DNA of 64,000 nt, taken from positions 6,186 through 70,185 of the forward strand of contig CAKORG010000003.1 of the NCBI GenBank assembly GCA_934101495.1, read 5' to 3'. Under the pieces are notes generated by a model. The model was not told the origin of the DNA, made no database searches, and saw only the letters and a program-made list of their open reading frames with translations. This DNA comes from an uncultured Bacilli bacterium. GTDB lineage: Bacteria > Bacillota_I > Bacilli_A > RF39 > UBA660. Both the position numbers and the translations under genes were made by a program. Every line of letters starts with the position of its first letter. Positions within the stretch are counted from its first letter, which is position 1. Positions 16,001 through 24,077 of this stretch are shown in pieces.

Positions 16001-17362
16001 AGTAATATTAGTAAGTTCCGTAATAATTTTTGGAAGAGGTGTAGGACAGGCAATAAGTTCATCAAATCTATCTATAATTTCATTATTTTTAACTTTAACT
16101 GCCCCAATTTCTATCATTTGATCAATACCACTATTAAGACCAGTTGTTTCAGTATCATATACAATATATTCTTGATCAAATAATGGATACTCTTTATTTT
16201 TAAAAACAATATTTGATTCGACATCAACAATATTAAGCTCTGCTCCATATAAAGCTTTAAATTTATCTTTATCCTCTTTTCCTTTATTAGCTTTAGCTAA
16301 AGCATTATAAATATCTGGATAAGCCTGAAGTGAATTATGATCAGTTACAGCTACAGCCTTATGACCAAGTTTCATAGCAAATTTAGCAAGTGTTGCAGTT
16401 GGAACTACCCCATCCATCATACTCATCATTGTATGAGCATGAAGTTCAACTCTTTTTTCTTCTTCTTCATCTTTAACAGAAGAATCTTTTGATGGAATAA
16501 TTTCAATATTTCGAGCATTAATAACCATTTGATGCAAATATTCATCCATTTCCATATGCCCATGAATTCTATACCATGAACCAACATTAAGTTTTTTATT
16601 TAAAATACCAAACTCTTCTTCATTAAATCTTACAATTTTCATCGGATAGCTATCAGTTTTATCTGATACTTTCAAATTCATAATAAAGATTGGACCTTTT
16701 TTTCCTTGTCTTTCTGCTACTTCTTTAGCAAAAATATAAACTTCAATTATTATATTCTTCATTTCACCAAGAATATTATTTAATTTAGTGACTTCTCCAT
16801 CTTTATGTGTTCCAAGTATAACTGGACTTTCTTCCTTTTTAGATACTACACTTTGTTTTTCAAGTTCTATTTCTTCTTGAAGATTCTTTCTTTCATCTTC
16901 ACTAATAATTACTTCAAGTTTATAATCCCCAAAACCATATCTTTTTAAATTATTTAATAAAGCTGAACCTTCATGAATTAAATCACTTTTTTCAAAATCA
17001 TTTAAAACATGAAAATAAATTGTATCATTTATAACTTCAATATTACTTTTTTTAACACTTATTAAAGATGGTCTTTTTAAAATAATGTCATCAATTAAAT
17101 AATCTATATAACTTACTATATCTTCATGTGTAATATTATCATAATTCATAATGATTTCACATGGTTTTTCACCATTAATACCACTTAAAGCACTTAAAAA
17201 TAATCTATTTACATTACTTACTGGTAAGACATTTGTATTTTTAATATATACATAAAATTTATTTTCATTTTTCTTTAAAACTACTCTTTCTAAACTTGCT
17301 TCATTAAATAATTCATCAGCAAATGAAATACTTTTAAAAAATCTATTTAATTCTTCATTCAT
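13052..17362 (-). CDS. polC: DNA polymerase III alpha subunit PolC (Gram-positive type, with proofreading exonuclease)
   Basis: PolC is the main leading-strand replicase of low-GC Gram-positives. The 1436-residue length is normal. Order: N-terminal domain, OB fold (about 205-290), PHP part 1 with RVELHAHTMMSMMDG and AVTDHNS, an inserted DnaQ-type 3'-5' exonuclease starting YIVYDTETTGLNSGIDQMIEIGAVKV with later VAHNAQFDISF and HHRADYDCEGT, PHP part 2, then the C-family palm with YFVGSRGSVGSSLVATMMGIT, a CxxC zinc knuckle (CPKCKKSYF and CKCGSKL), the catalytic PDIDLNFSGDNQADAH, and a C-terminal HhH region. It follows dnaE by one base, so both probably share a transcript. Confidence 0.98.
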   Translation of the reverse strand: MNEELNRFFKSISFADELFNEASLERVVLKKNENKFYVYIKNTNVLPVSNVNRLFLSALSGINGEKPCEIIMNYDNITHEDIVSYIDYLIDDIILKRPSLISVKKSNIEVINDTIYFHVLNDFEKSDLIHEGSALLNNLKRYGFGDYKLEVIISEDERKNLQEEIELEKQSVVSKKEESPVILGTHKDGEVTKLNNILGEMKNIIIEVYIFAKEVAERQGKKGPIFIMNLKVSDKTDSYPMKIVRFNEEEFGILNKKLNVGSWYRIHGHMEMDEYLHQMVINARNIEIIPSKDSSVKDEEEEKRVELHAHTMMSMMDGVVPTATLAKFAMKLGHKAVAVTDHNSLQAYPDIYNALAKANKGKEDKDKFKALYGAELNIVDVESNIVFKNKEYPLFDQEYIVYDTETTGLNSGIDQMIEIGAVKVKNNEIIDRFDELIACPTPLPKIITELTNITDEMLVGKDSEENVTRRFLEFCGDRPLVAHNAQFDISFVTSACKKYNLGEFNNTVVDTMGLARNMYPDWRNHKLSTLVKNLEVEWDEDKHHRADYDCEGTSKCFYKMLYELKSQNIKTTLDLETLADKENAIKFARPFHLTVIAKNPVGLKNLFKIISLANTKYLYKGKDAKLPRTDLINLRDGLIVGSGCINGEVFDKGYGMSDDDLKDLMNFYDYIEVQPASSCSHLIGEDKKFHNILEYNGYVARLVKIAKSMGKLVCATGDVHNLRPEDLIYRKVIVHQKTNGKIHPLNRPDIELPNMYFMTTREMLDAFSFLGNDLAKEIVVTNTNKIADMVEHLQIIRDKLYTPVLENSAEVTKEMVYNKAHEIYGDPLPKNIEERLEAELAGIIGGGYDVIYLIAEKLVKKSNEDGYFVGSRGSVGSSLVATMMGITEVNGLPPHYVCPKCKKSYFEDENGESLASLYPSGYDMPDRTCKCGSKLKKEGQDMPFATFLGFKAEKVPDIDLNFSGDNQADAHNHVKVLFGEDHAYRAGTISTVAEKTAFGYVKAYCEDKGIILNNAEIERISIGCTGVKRTTGQHPGGIIVIPQYMDVFDFTPYQYPADEPDSTWYTTHFDFHAIHDNVLKLDILGHDDPTMLRYLGDTTGINIKEEIPFDDKNIISLFTSPKALGVTEEQILCKTGTLGIPEFGTNFAINMLLEIKPTHFADLVKIAGLSHGTNVWQGNVRDLIVNNVASFNEVVGCRDDIMVSLINYGLDPSRAFKISEFVRKGKAKKEPDTWLEHVAYMREFSVPEWFIECCRKIEYMFPKAHACAYVMMAYRVAWFKVYYPLYYYSAFFSIRRSDFDVNAMLKGYDGIKRRLIEIKEKGFGASAKESAVGDTLAVALEMLARGFTFKNIDITKSLAKTFYIDEENKCLYLPFMAVDGLGENVANKIVEERDKKPFFCVEDFQMRGKVNQTTINALRELGVFEGMPESAQLSLF

Positions 17363-17363
17363 C

Positions 17364-20201
17364 TTAAACCACCTTCTTTATATTATTAACGATTATACTT
17401 ACTTTGTCAAATCTTTTCGAAACATTACCACTAATTTCTACTAAATCGCCTATTTTTAAGTTATTTAACAAATCCATACTTTTAGGAAAAATAGTAAAGT
17501 CAGCATTTCCAGTTTCATCACTAGCACTAATAAATGCCATATTTTCATTTTTTTTCGTTTTAATATTACTTATCCTATTTATTAAAACAACACACTTAAT
17601 ATTTTTAAATAAATATTTTTCTAACATTTCGAGTTTCATCACATTTTGATACTTACTTGCAGGGTGATTACTTATAAAATAACCGAAACTATCTAGTTCA
17701 TTATTTCTTTTTACCTCATCACTATAATCATCTAATTCAACTATAACAGGCTTTTTAATTAACTCATCATCTATTTCTGCAAAGTTTAAAGCTACTGCAA
17801 TATTTTCCACCAAAGTTCTTTCATTTAAATTAAAACTTCTAAGGCTATCTGCTTTAATTAAAGTATTTAAAATATTTTCATTAAGGATTGTCTTATTCTT
17901 ACAAACAAAATCAAAAAAATCAGTATATCCATCTTTTCTATTTTCTATTATTTTTTCACTTAAATTTTCTGGAATACCTTTAATTTGCCAAAGAGGCATT
18001 ATTAATTCTTTTCCCCTTATATAAAACTTATTATGACTTAAATTCACATCTGGTTTTTCAAGCTTTATTCCTTTATTTTTTAAAAATGAAATCAACTTAG
18101 TAAACTTTTCACTATCTTTATTATTAATCATTTCTATAATAAAGTATTCTGGATATTTTACTTTTAAATAAGCCATATCATAACTTATACGAGCATAAGC
18201 AACTGAATGAGCTTTATTAAAACCATAACTAGCAAATTTAACTATCAAATCATAAATTGAAGTAGCAACTCCTCTATCATAACCTTTACTTATAGCTCCA
18301 TTTATAAATTTTTCTTTTTCAGCATTAATAACACTTTCTTTTTTCTTAGAAATAGCTCTTCTTATTATGTCAGCTTCTGCAAGTGAGTAACCACCAATTT
18401 TACCTAGAATAGCAATAATCTGTTCTTGATAAAGAATTATTCCATAAGTATCTTTTAATATTGGTTCTAAATCTTTATGAATATAAGTAATTTCTTTCTT
18501 ACCATTTTTTCTGGCAATATATTCATCAGCTTGTTCTAAAGCTCCAGGTCTACCTAAAGCAAGTGATGCTACTAAGTCATTAAAAGAATTAGGATTTAAT
18601 TTTCTAATTAAATTTCTCATAAGACTCGTTTCAAATTGAAATATTCCTTCAGTTTTTCCAGTGCTAAATAAATTTAGTACTGCTATATCATTTAAGTCAA
18701 TATTTTTTAAAGCACTCTTTCCAACTTCATCTAATATATTTTTTATCGTAGTCAAATTTTTAAGGGCTAAAAAGTCCATCTTTAAAAGTCCAATACTTTC
18801 TAAGTATTCCATTGTTACTCCGGTTATTAAAGTACCATTTTCATAATGAATTGGTATTATTTCATCTAAATTAGTACTTGATATTACTACACCAGCTGCA
18901 TGAGTTGAAGTATTTTTTTTAAGGCCTTCTAAATGCATCGATATATTATATAGTTTTTTAAGTTCATTATAATTATTTAAATATTTTTTAATATCCTCAC
19001 TTGTTAAATTATCTTTTAAAGAAACATTACCATTTATACATTTAATAAAGTTATCAAGTAAAGCATCATTAATTTTTAATAATTTGCCAATTTCCCTAAG
19101 AACTAATTTACTTTTTAAAGTTGTAAAAGTAAGACCTAAAGCTACATTTTTATCACCATATCTATTTCTAACATACTCAATTACATCTTCTCTTCTTAAA
19201 GCATCAAAATCCACATCAATATCAGGCATTGTAACTCTTTCGGGATTTAAAAATCTTTCAAAAAGCAAATTATACTTTAACGGATCAATTTCAGTTATAC
19301 CAATTGAGTAACTAACTAAAGAACCAGCTGCAGAACCCCGACCTGGCCCAACTAAAATATCATGTCTTTTAGCATATAAAACATAATCATAAACAATTAA
19401 AAAATAATCTACAAACCCCATTTCATTTATTATTTTTAGTTCATAATTTAATCTTTTTAAATATGTATCAGGTATTTTACCATTTAATCTTTTAGCTAAA
19501 CCTTTAAGACATAAATCATGCAAAAATAAAGAAGAATCAATATCATCTTTATATTTAGGAATATATTTCTTATTAAACTTTAATTCTAAATTTAGTAAAC
19601 TAACTACTTCATCAATCTTTCCTAAGTCTATTTCAGGTTCAAAATAATAATTCTGTTCATAATTTTGCGCATCTTCTTTTCTCAATTTATCAAGATATGC
19701 TAAATACGGAACATTTTCTTTTTTTAACACTTTTAAATCATTTATATATAATACATTACTTGATGTTGTTAAAGCATTTAATCTTTCTAAATCGTTATTA
19801 TAACTTATATAAAGATTATCAAAAAACTTTAATTTTTCAAATAATTCTTTACTTTTAAAAGGCACTATACATAGAATATTATCTTTATATATAGTTAAAC
19901 TATCAATTGAAAGTTCATCTTTTTCTTTTAAAGTATGAATTTTAAGTAAATTTTTATAACCTTCAAAATTCATAGCATATAAATATACATTTAAATTATC
20001 TATTTTTATATCTAAACCTACGATTGGCTTTATATTATTTTTCTTACAAGTATAATAAAATTCTAGAACTCCGTATAGATTTTCATCACATATTCCACAT
20101 GTTGTAATTTTATTTTCACTTAAAAAACTAATTAAATCTGGAACTTTAATTAAGCTTTTTAATAATGTATAATCAGTTGTTACTTTAAGTGGTATGTACA
20201 T
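17364..20201 (-). CDS. dnaE: DNA polymerase III alpha subunit DnaE
   Basis: DnaE extends RNA primers for PolC on the lagging strand and is error-prone in B. subtilis. At 945 residues it is slightly shorter than the B. subtilis enzyme (about 1115). A PHP domain opens the protein (MYIPLKVTTDYTLLKSLIKVPDL...TCGICDENLYGVLEFY). The palm carries GPGRGSAAGSLVSYSIGITEIDPL, then MPDIDVDFDALRREDVIEYVRNRYG with the catalytic aspartates. LYQEQIIAILGKIGGYSLAEADIIRRAI, FNKAHSVAYARISYDMAYLK and a C-terminal OB fold follow. SD AAGGAG. Adjacency to polC is unusual; in most Bacilli the two genes are far apart. Confidence 0.97.
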   Translation of the reverse strand: MYIPLKVTTDYTLLKSLIKVPDLISFLSENKITTCGICDENLYGVLEFYYTCKKNNIKPIVGLDIKIDNLNVYLYAMNFEGYKNLLKIHTLKEKDELSIDSLTIYKDNILCIVPFKSKELFEKLKFFDNLYISYNNDLERLNALTTSSNVLYINDLKVLKKENVPYLAYLDKLRKEDAQNYEQNYYFEPEIDLGKIDEVVSLLNLELKFNKKYIPKYKDDIDSSLFLHDLCLKGLAKRLNGKIPDTYLKRLNYELKIINEMGFVDYFLIVYDYVLYAKRHDILVGPGRGSAAGSLVSYSIGITEIDPLKYNLLFERFLNPERVTMPDIDVDFDALRREDVIEYVRNRYGDKNVALGLTFTTLKSKLVLREIGKLLKINDALLDNFIKCINGNVSLKDNLTSEDIKKYLNNYNELKKLYNISMHLEGLKKNTSTHAAGVVISSTNLDEIIPIHYENGTLITGVTMEYLESIGLLKMDFLALKNLTTIKNILDEVGKSALKNIDLNDIAVLNLFSTGKTEGIFQFETSLMRNLIRKLNPNSFNDLVASLALGRPGALEQADEYIARKNGKKEITYIHKDLEPILKDTYGIILYQEQIIAILGKIGGYSLAEADIIRRAISKKKESVINAEKEKFINGAISKGYDRGVATSIYDLIVKFASYGFNKAHSVAYARISYDMAYLKVKYPEYFIIEMINNKDSEKFTKLISFLKNKGIKLEKPDVNLSHNKFYIRGKELIMPLWQIKGIPENLSEKIIENRKDGYTDFFDFVCKNKTILNENILNTLIKADSLRSFNLNERTLVENIAVALNFAEIDDELIKKPVIVELDDYSDEVKRNNELDSFGYFISNHPASKYQNVMKLEMLEKYLFKNIKCVVLINRISNIKTKKNENMAFISASDETGNADFTIFPKSMDLLNNLKIGDLVEISGNVSKRFDKVSIIVNNIKKVV

Positions 20202-20264
20202 AATTTACTCCTTGTCATTATTTTATCACAATCCCATAATAAATTAAAGAAAAAAGAGATTTTT

Positions 20265-20314
20265 GTTATCCTTTTTAAGCCAAAATTAAAAGGATAACAT
20301 TTTAAATGCTATCC
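20265..20314. repeat. Two overlapping, mutually exclusive hairpins before dnaE
   Basis: GTTATCCTTTTTAA (20265-20278) pairs with TTAAAAGGATAAC (20286-20298). Alternatively GGATAACATTT (20292 on) pairs with the segment ending at 20314. Both use GGATAAC, so only one can form. They lie between the upstream Rpn gene and dnaE and may be the Rpn terminator or a switch in the dnaE leader. Confidence 0.5.
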
Positions 20315-20321
20315 CTGTTTA

Positions 20322-21164
20322 CTATGAGTTAACTTTCAGGTTTTTAATTTCAGATATTGATAAGTTTGTTATTTCACTAATTTCATTGAAGGTATAATTT
20401 TTTGAAAGCATATTTTTTGCAGTTTTTAGAAGGCCTTCTTTTAATCCTTTTTCTTCTCCACGTTGTTCTGCTGAAACTATCTTCCATGAATCATCATGAA
20501 ATATACTTATTACTTCAGGATCATTTATAAAACTATCTACCATTTCAATCGTACTCATCATCAATTCATCTCCCTTAGCTATTTTTATTGCTTCTTCATA
20601 TGTCTTGGCACTGATCAATCTACACCATCTTATAAATCTCTCTTCATTTTTAGAATAAGATATTTCTTTTAAGATGTCAAGTCTTATTAGCAACATTTCA
20701 ATACTTTCATCCAATATTCTTCTATGGTTTATTACATTTATAAATTCATACTCATTTACAATTTCATTATTACTTAGTTTGTAATTACCATTCATGATAT
20801 TTAAACTAATTACTTTTTTAATCCTTTTATAAGGCTCTCTTTTTCTAAGCTGATGAGAATATATATATGATGCATAAGCTAAACTTTTCATACACTCAGT
20901 TTCTCCAAAGTTATTATACATCTCAATATTTACTAGTTTTCCATCAGATAATACTATAACTATATCCAAATAATAGTCATGTAGTTTGATATTATTATTT
21001 TGAATATATTTCTGCTTAGATACTCTGATATATTTAACTTTTAAATCTGATTTTATGTACTCTAGATACGAATTATAATAATCTCTGATAATTTTCTTAT
21101 TACTAAATACATGTTTAAATACTAAATCATTAGTTAACCATATAAACTCTTTCGTTTCTGTCAA
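20322..21164 (-). CDS. Rpn family PD-(D/E)XK nuclease/putative transposase
   Basis: The 280-residue protein belongs to the Rpn (PDDEXK_2, YhgA-like) family. The N-terminal nuclease core reads TNDLVFKHVFSNKKIIRDYYNSYL, then LDIVIVLSDGKLVNIEMYNNFG (with D and the E-x-Y in the usual ExK position), then KSLAYASYIYSHQLRKREPY. The C-terminal tail (EQRGEEKGLKEGLLKTAKNML...ISEITNLSISEIKNL) is the family's charged dimerisation/HTH tail. Rpn proteins cut DNA and in E. coli give anti-phage defence controlled by an internally started C-terminal antitoxin. TTG 21164 is chosen because GGGGGTGAT precedes it; GTG at 21173 overlaps that site. A Spo0A-box-like site lies upstream. Confidence 0.8.
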   Translation of the reverse strand: MTETKEFIWLTNDLVFKHVFSNKKIIRDYYNSYLEYIKSDLKVKYIRVSKQKYIQNNNIKLHDYYLDIVIVLSDGKLVNIEMYNNFGETECMKSLAYASYIYSHQLRKREPYKRIKKVISLNIMNGNYKLSNNEIVNEYEFINVINHRRILDESIEMLLIRLDILKEISYSKNEERFIRWCRLISAKTYEEAIKIAKGDELMMSTIEMVDSFINDPEVISIFHDDSWKIVSAEQRGEEKGLKEGLLKTAKNMLSKNYTFNEISEITNLSISEIKNLKVNS

Positions 21165-21219
21165 GTTTATCACCCCCTTAGGACAAAAACAAGCTCTATC
21201 CTAACATATTTACATTAAG

Positions 21220-21244
21220 ATATTTGTTGTTTTTTGTCGAACAC
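21220..21244. promoter_or_regulatory. Spo0A box (0A box) candidate, shared with 28957-28981
   Basis: Contains TTTTGTCGAA with the exact 0A core TGTCGAA at 21235-21241, about 70 bases upstream of the Rpn gene. The surrounding 25 bases match the site at 28957 with a single mismatch, although the neighbouring genes are unrelated. Confidence 0.45.
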
Positions 21245-21316
21245 ATTAAATTTTTGTTAAAATTTATTTATTTAGGGTTTGAATATTATGACTTCTTATT
21301 GTATGTTTATAAGATT

Positions 21317-22447
21317 TTACATCCCAACGATATATGGTTTGTCTAATGTTCCTTCTCCATCTATTTTGTACACAGAAGCGTCTAGATACAAGACTGGACG
21401 GACGCCATGCCCATTGTACGAGTTGTTGTATTTCAAGTTGCCGTTTTCGTCCAGATAGGACACATTGTCGTTGTTTGAAGAATAAGGTGTAAGTGTCCAT
21501 TCGTATCCTTTTCCATACAGCCAATTTTGTCCTGCACACTTTGCTGTGTTATAAGAGCTTAAAACTGTTGTTCTCGTACAACTACTTGATAACACACTAT
21601 ATCCATAATCACTTGGATACATTAGTCCTATATATCCTGTTGTACTTGTTGGTCTTTCACTATACACTGTTGTTCCTCTTTCATAGCCATAGAAAGCTTC
21701 AGTTGTTGCACCATTACTTGAATATCCACCTAGATACCATGTTACTTTTGCTATCATACTTCTATATCCAGATTGTATTCCTTTTTTAGTATAATCACAA
21801 TTAGCTGTTGCTGAATAACTTCCATAGCAATAGCCTGAGCTTGTTCCGTCTTGAGCATTATAATATGCACCATTAAGTAGTTTATTTAAACTTGCTACTG
21901 TCCAATCGTTATTATACTTACCCTGTGCTAGTCCCCCAAGAGAGTCATCACAAATTATTTTAACCAAATACTTGCCGTCTTGACCATGAGAACCACTATC
22001 AAACACACCGATTATTCTCCAGTATTCATTATTAAACCATATATAGTTATTTGGATTTTTTCCTTCATATCTATATCCATTTTCATTTACTACTTGTCCT
22101 GTTCCTTGTGTTGTCTCTGCTAAACCTAAGATATAATCATTAAAGTATGTTTTTGTAATTGTTTCAAACTTAATATCACATGATACATCACCAGTTATAT
22201 TTTCTATTGCTAACTTCCAATCGTCATATAACCATTTTCCATCAGCTCCTTCACATGATACATTTGCTTTATATAATCCTTTAGATGGAAAAGATGTTAT
22301 ACTTTTTCCATCTAAAGATAAAGCATATAATATTCCATCTTTTTTAAATGTATGTTTATTATTAGTGTTTTTATTTAAAATAATAACACTAATAAATAAT
22401 ACTATCAATATAATTCCTATACTTACTATTCTAATTCTTTTTTGCAT
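21317..22447 (-). CDS. Membrane-anchored FGE/C-type-lectin-like surface protein with hypervariable segment
   Basis: The 376-residue protein has a short basic start and one membrane anchor (about 5-25), a small domain with paired cysteines (KANVSCEGADGKWLYDDWKLAIENITGDVSCDIKF), then the FGE/DUF6273-like domain: GYRYEGKNPNNYIWFNNEYWRIIGVFDS, SLNKLLNGAYYNAQDGTSSGYCYG, WYLGGYSSNGATTEAFYGYERGTTVY, YIGLMYPSDYGYSVLSSSC, WLYGKGYEWTLTPYSS, a variable part rich in AAC codons, and GVRPVLYLDASVYKIDGEGTLDKPYIVGM. ATG 22447 follows GGAGGCCTT; the longer frame from 22486 lacks such a site. About 300 coding bases before the variable part are almost identical to the next gene, while positions 21404-21486 are completely different. 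Confidence 0.75.
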   Translation of the reverse strand: MQKRIRIVSIGIILIVLFISVIILNKNTNNKHTFKKDGILYALSLDGKSITSFPSKGLYKANVSCEGADGKWLYDDWKLAIENITGDVSCDIKFETITKTYFNDYILGLAETTQGTGQVVNENGYRYEGKNPNNYIWFNNEYWRIIGVFDSGSHGQDGKYLVKIICDDSLGGLAQGKYNNDWTVASLNKLLNGAYYNAQDGTSSGYCYGSYSATANCDYTKKGIQSGYRSMIAKVTWYLGGYSSNGATTEAFYGYERGTTVYSERPTSTTGYIGLMYPSDYGYSVLSSSCTRTTVLSSYNTAKCAGQNWLYGKGYEWTLTPYSSNNDNVSYLDENGNLKYNNSYNGHGVRPVLYLDASVYKIDGEGTLDKPYIVGM

Positions 22448-22608
22448 AAGGCCTCCAACAATTTTATTAATTTTATTTTTAAACATTTGTGACTTTTTAT
22501 TATATAGTTTATATAAGCCTAAAAAAATTTGTCAATCGATCAATTAATTATTATATACTATGGAAGTTTTGCCAATCATGAAACAAGTGAGTGTTTAAAC
22601 ATAGATTC

Positions 22609-23958
22609 TTACATTCCAATAATATATGGCTTATCTAAGGTCCCTTCTCCGTCTATTTTGTATACAGAAGCGTCTAGATACAAGACTGGACGGGTACCAT
22701 TTCCAATATTAGTGCTTCTGAGGTTCAGTTCGCCGCTGTAGCGAGGAATGAACACATAGTAGCCATAAGAAGAATGAGGTGTAAGTGTCCATTCGTATCC
22801 TTTTCCATACAGCCAATTTTGTCCTGCACACTTTGCTGTGTCATAAGAGCTTAAAACTGTTGTTCTCGTACAACTACTTGATAACACACTATATCCATAA
22901 TCACTTGGATACATTAGTCCTATATATCCTGTTGTACTTGTTGGTCTTCCACTATACACTGTTGTTCCTCTTTCATAGCCATAGAAAGCTTCAGCTGTTG
23001 CACCATTACTTGAATATCCACCTAGATACCATGTTACTTTTGCTACCATACTTCTATAGCCAGATTTTATTCCTTTTTTAGTATAATCACAATTAGTTGT
23101 TGTTGAACTACTTCCATAGCAATAGCCAGAACTTGTTCCATCTTGAGCATTATAGTATGCACCATTAAGCAGTGAATTCAAACCAGCTGTTGTCCAGTCA
23201 TTTGTGTCTGACTTATTCCATATTATTCCACCAAGGTTATCATTTCGAATAATTTTAACTAAATTTTTATCTATTTGACCATGAGAGTCACTATCAAACA
23301 CTCCAATTATTCTCCAATATTCATTATTAAACCACACATAGTTATTTGGATTCTTTCCTTCGTATCTATATCCTTTTTCATTTACCACTTGTCCTGTTCC
23401 TTGCGTTGTTCCTGCCAAGCCTGTAATATATGTAGCAAAATTAACTTTCGATGTACTATCGGTATATTTTAAATCACAAGAAGTATATTTCTTATTTATC
23501 TGAGATATTTCAATTCTGTTATATTTTTGATTATATAATGCATCGCTATTGATACAATTAATGGAACCTAATTTACCATAAGTAGTTGGCAAATTATTAG
23601 CTGCTATGGTTACATCTGGTGGTACAATATCAAAATATGCATAACACTTATCACTGCTTTTTGATGTCATAACAACTGACTGGTTCTCTTCATCCCATGA
23701 AAGTGTTCCACCATTTTCACAAGCAGATTTTTCAGCATTAAATTCATATCCATTCGTGGGCCATTCATCACTTGTTGATATAGTATACTCACCAGAACCT
23801 GCTTTTGTTTCAACCATTAAACTTAAACCAGAGTTCGATAAATTATTATCCTCATGTATATAAATATCATTATTATAATTATTGTATATTGTGATAACCC
23901 CTATAAAAAGGATTATTATAATTATTAATAGAATATATTTTCTTTTTTTATTTTTCAT
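22609..23958 (-). CDS. Membrane-anchored FGE/C-type-lectin-like surface protein with hypervariable segment, longer N-terminus
   Basis: The 449-residue protein has an N-terminal anchor (about 7-25) and a different ectodomain start from its neighbour: a Listeria-Bacteroides-repeat-like module (SGEYTISTSDEWPTNGYEFNAEKSACENGGTLSWDEENQSVVMTSKSSDKCYAYF) and a linker with a second cysteine pair. From NFATYITGLAGTTQGTGQVVNEKGYRYEGKNPNNYVWFNNEYW onward it is nearly identical to the gene at 21317. The variable part lies at 22694-22776, with no resemblance to the copy next door, followed by TRPVLYLDASVYKIDGEGTLDKPYIIGM. In the variable codons the third base is mostly C or T while bases one and two differ. 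GGAG precedes the ATG. It is a tandem duplicate with a swapped front. Confidence 0.75.
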   Translation of the reverse strand: MKNKKRKYILLIIIIILFIGVITIYNNYNNDIYIHEDNNLSNSGLSLMVETKAGSGEYTISTSDEWPTNGYEFNAEKSACENGGTLSWDEENQSVVMTSKSSDKCYAYFDIVPPDVTIAANNLPTTYGKLGSINCINSDALYNQKYNRIEISQINKKYTSCDLKYTDSTSKVNFATYITGLAGTTQGTGQVVNEKGYRYEGKNPNNYVWFNNEYWRIIGVFDSDSHGQIDKNLVKIIRNDNLGGIIWNKSDTNDWTTAGLNSLLNGAYYNAQDGTSSGYCYGSSSTTTNCDYTKKGIKSGYRSMVAKVTWYLGGYSSNGATAEAFYGYERGTTVYSGRPTSTTGYIGLMYPSDYGYSVLSSSCTRTTVLSSYDTAKCAGQNWLYGKGYEWTLTPHSSYGYYVFIPRYSGELNLRSTNIGNGTRPVLYLDASVYKIDGEGTLDKPYIIGM

Positions 23959-24024
23959 GTATCATGCTCCATTCTTTACAACATCACACTTGATATTTAC
24001 CATACTACATACCTATTTTAAACC

Positions 24025-24066
24025 AAAAAAAAGCGACCTATTTACACTTAAATGTAAATTTGTCAC
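24025..24066 (-). terminator. Terminator of holA
   Basis: On the minus strand GTGAC-A-AATTTACA pairs with TGTAAATA-GGTCGC around TTTAAG, followed by eight T. It ends the transcript just past the holA stop. Confidence 0.8.
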
Positions 24067-24077
24067 TAAAGTTTTAT

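Noticed and set aside
21493..21789. Conserved plus-strand frames opposite the variable proteins (also 22785-23081 and 63502-63843)
   Set aside because: Their similarity follows from the near-identical minus-strand genes; the products are not protein-like.
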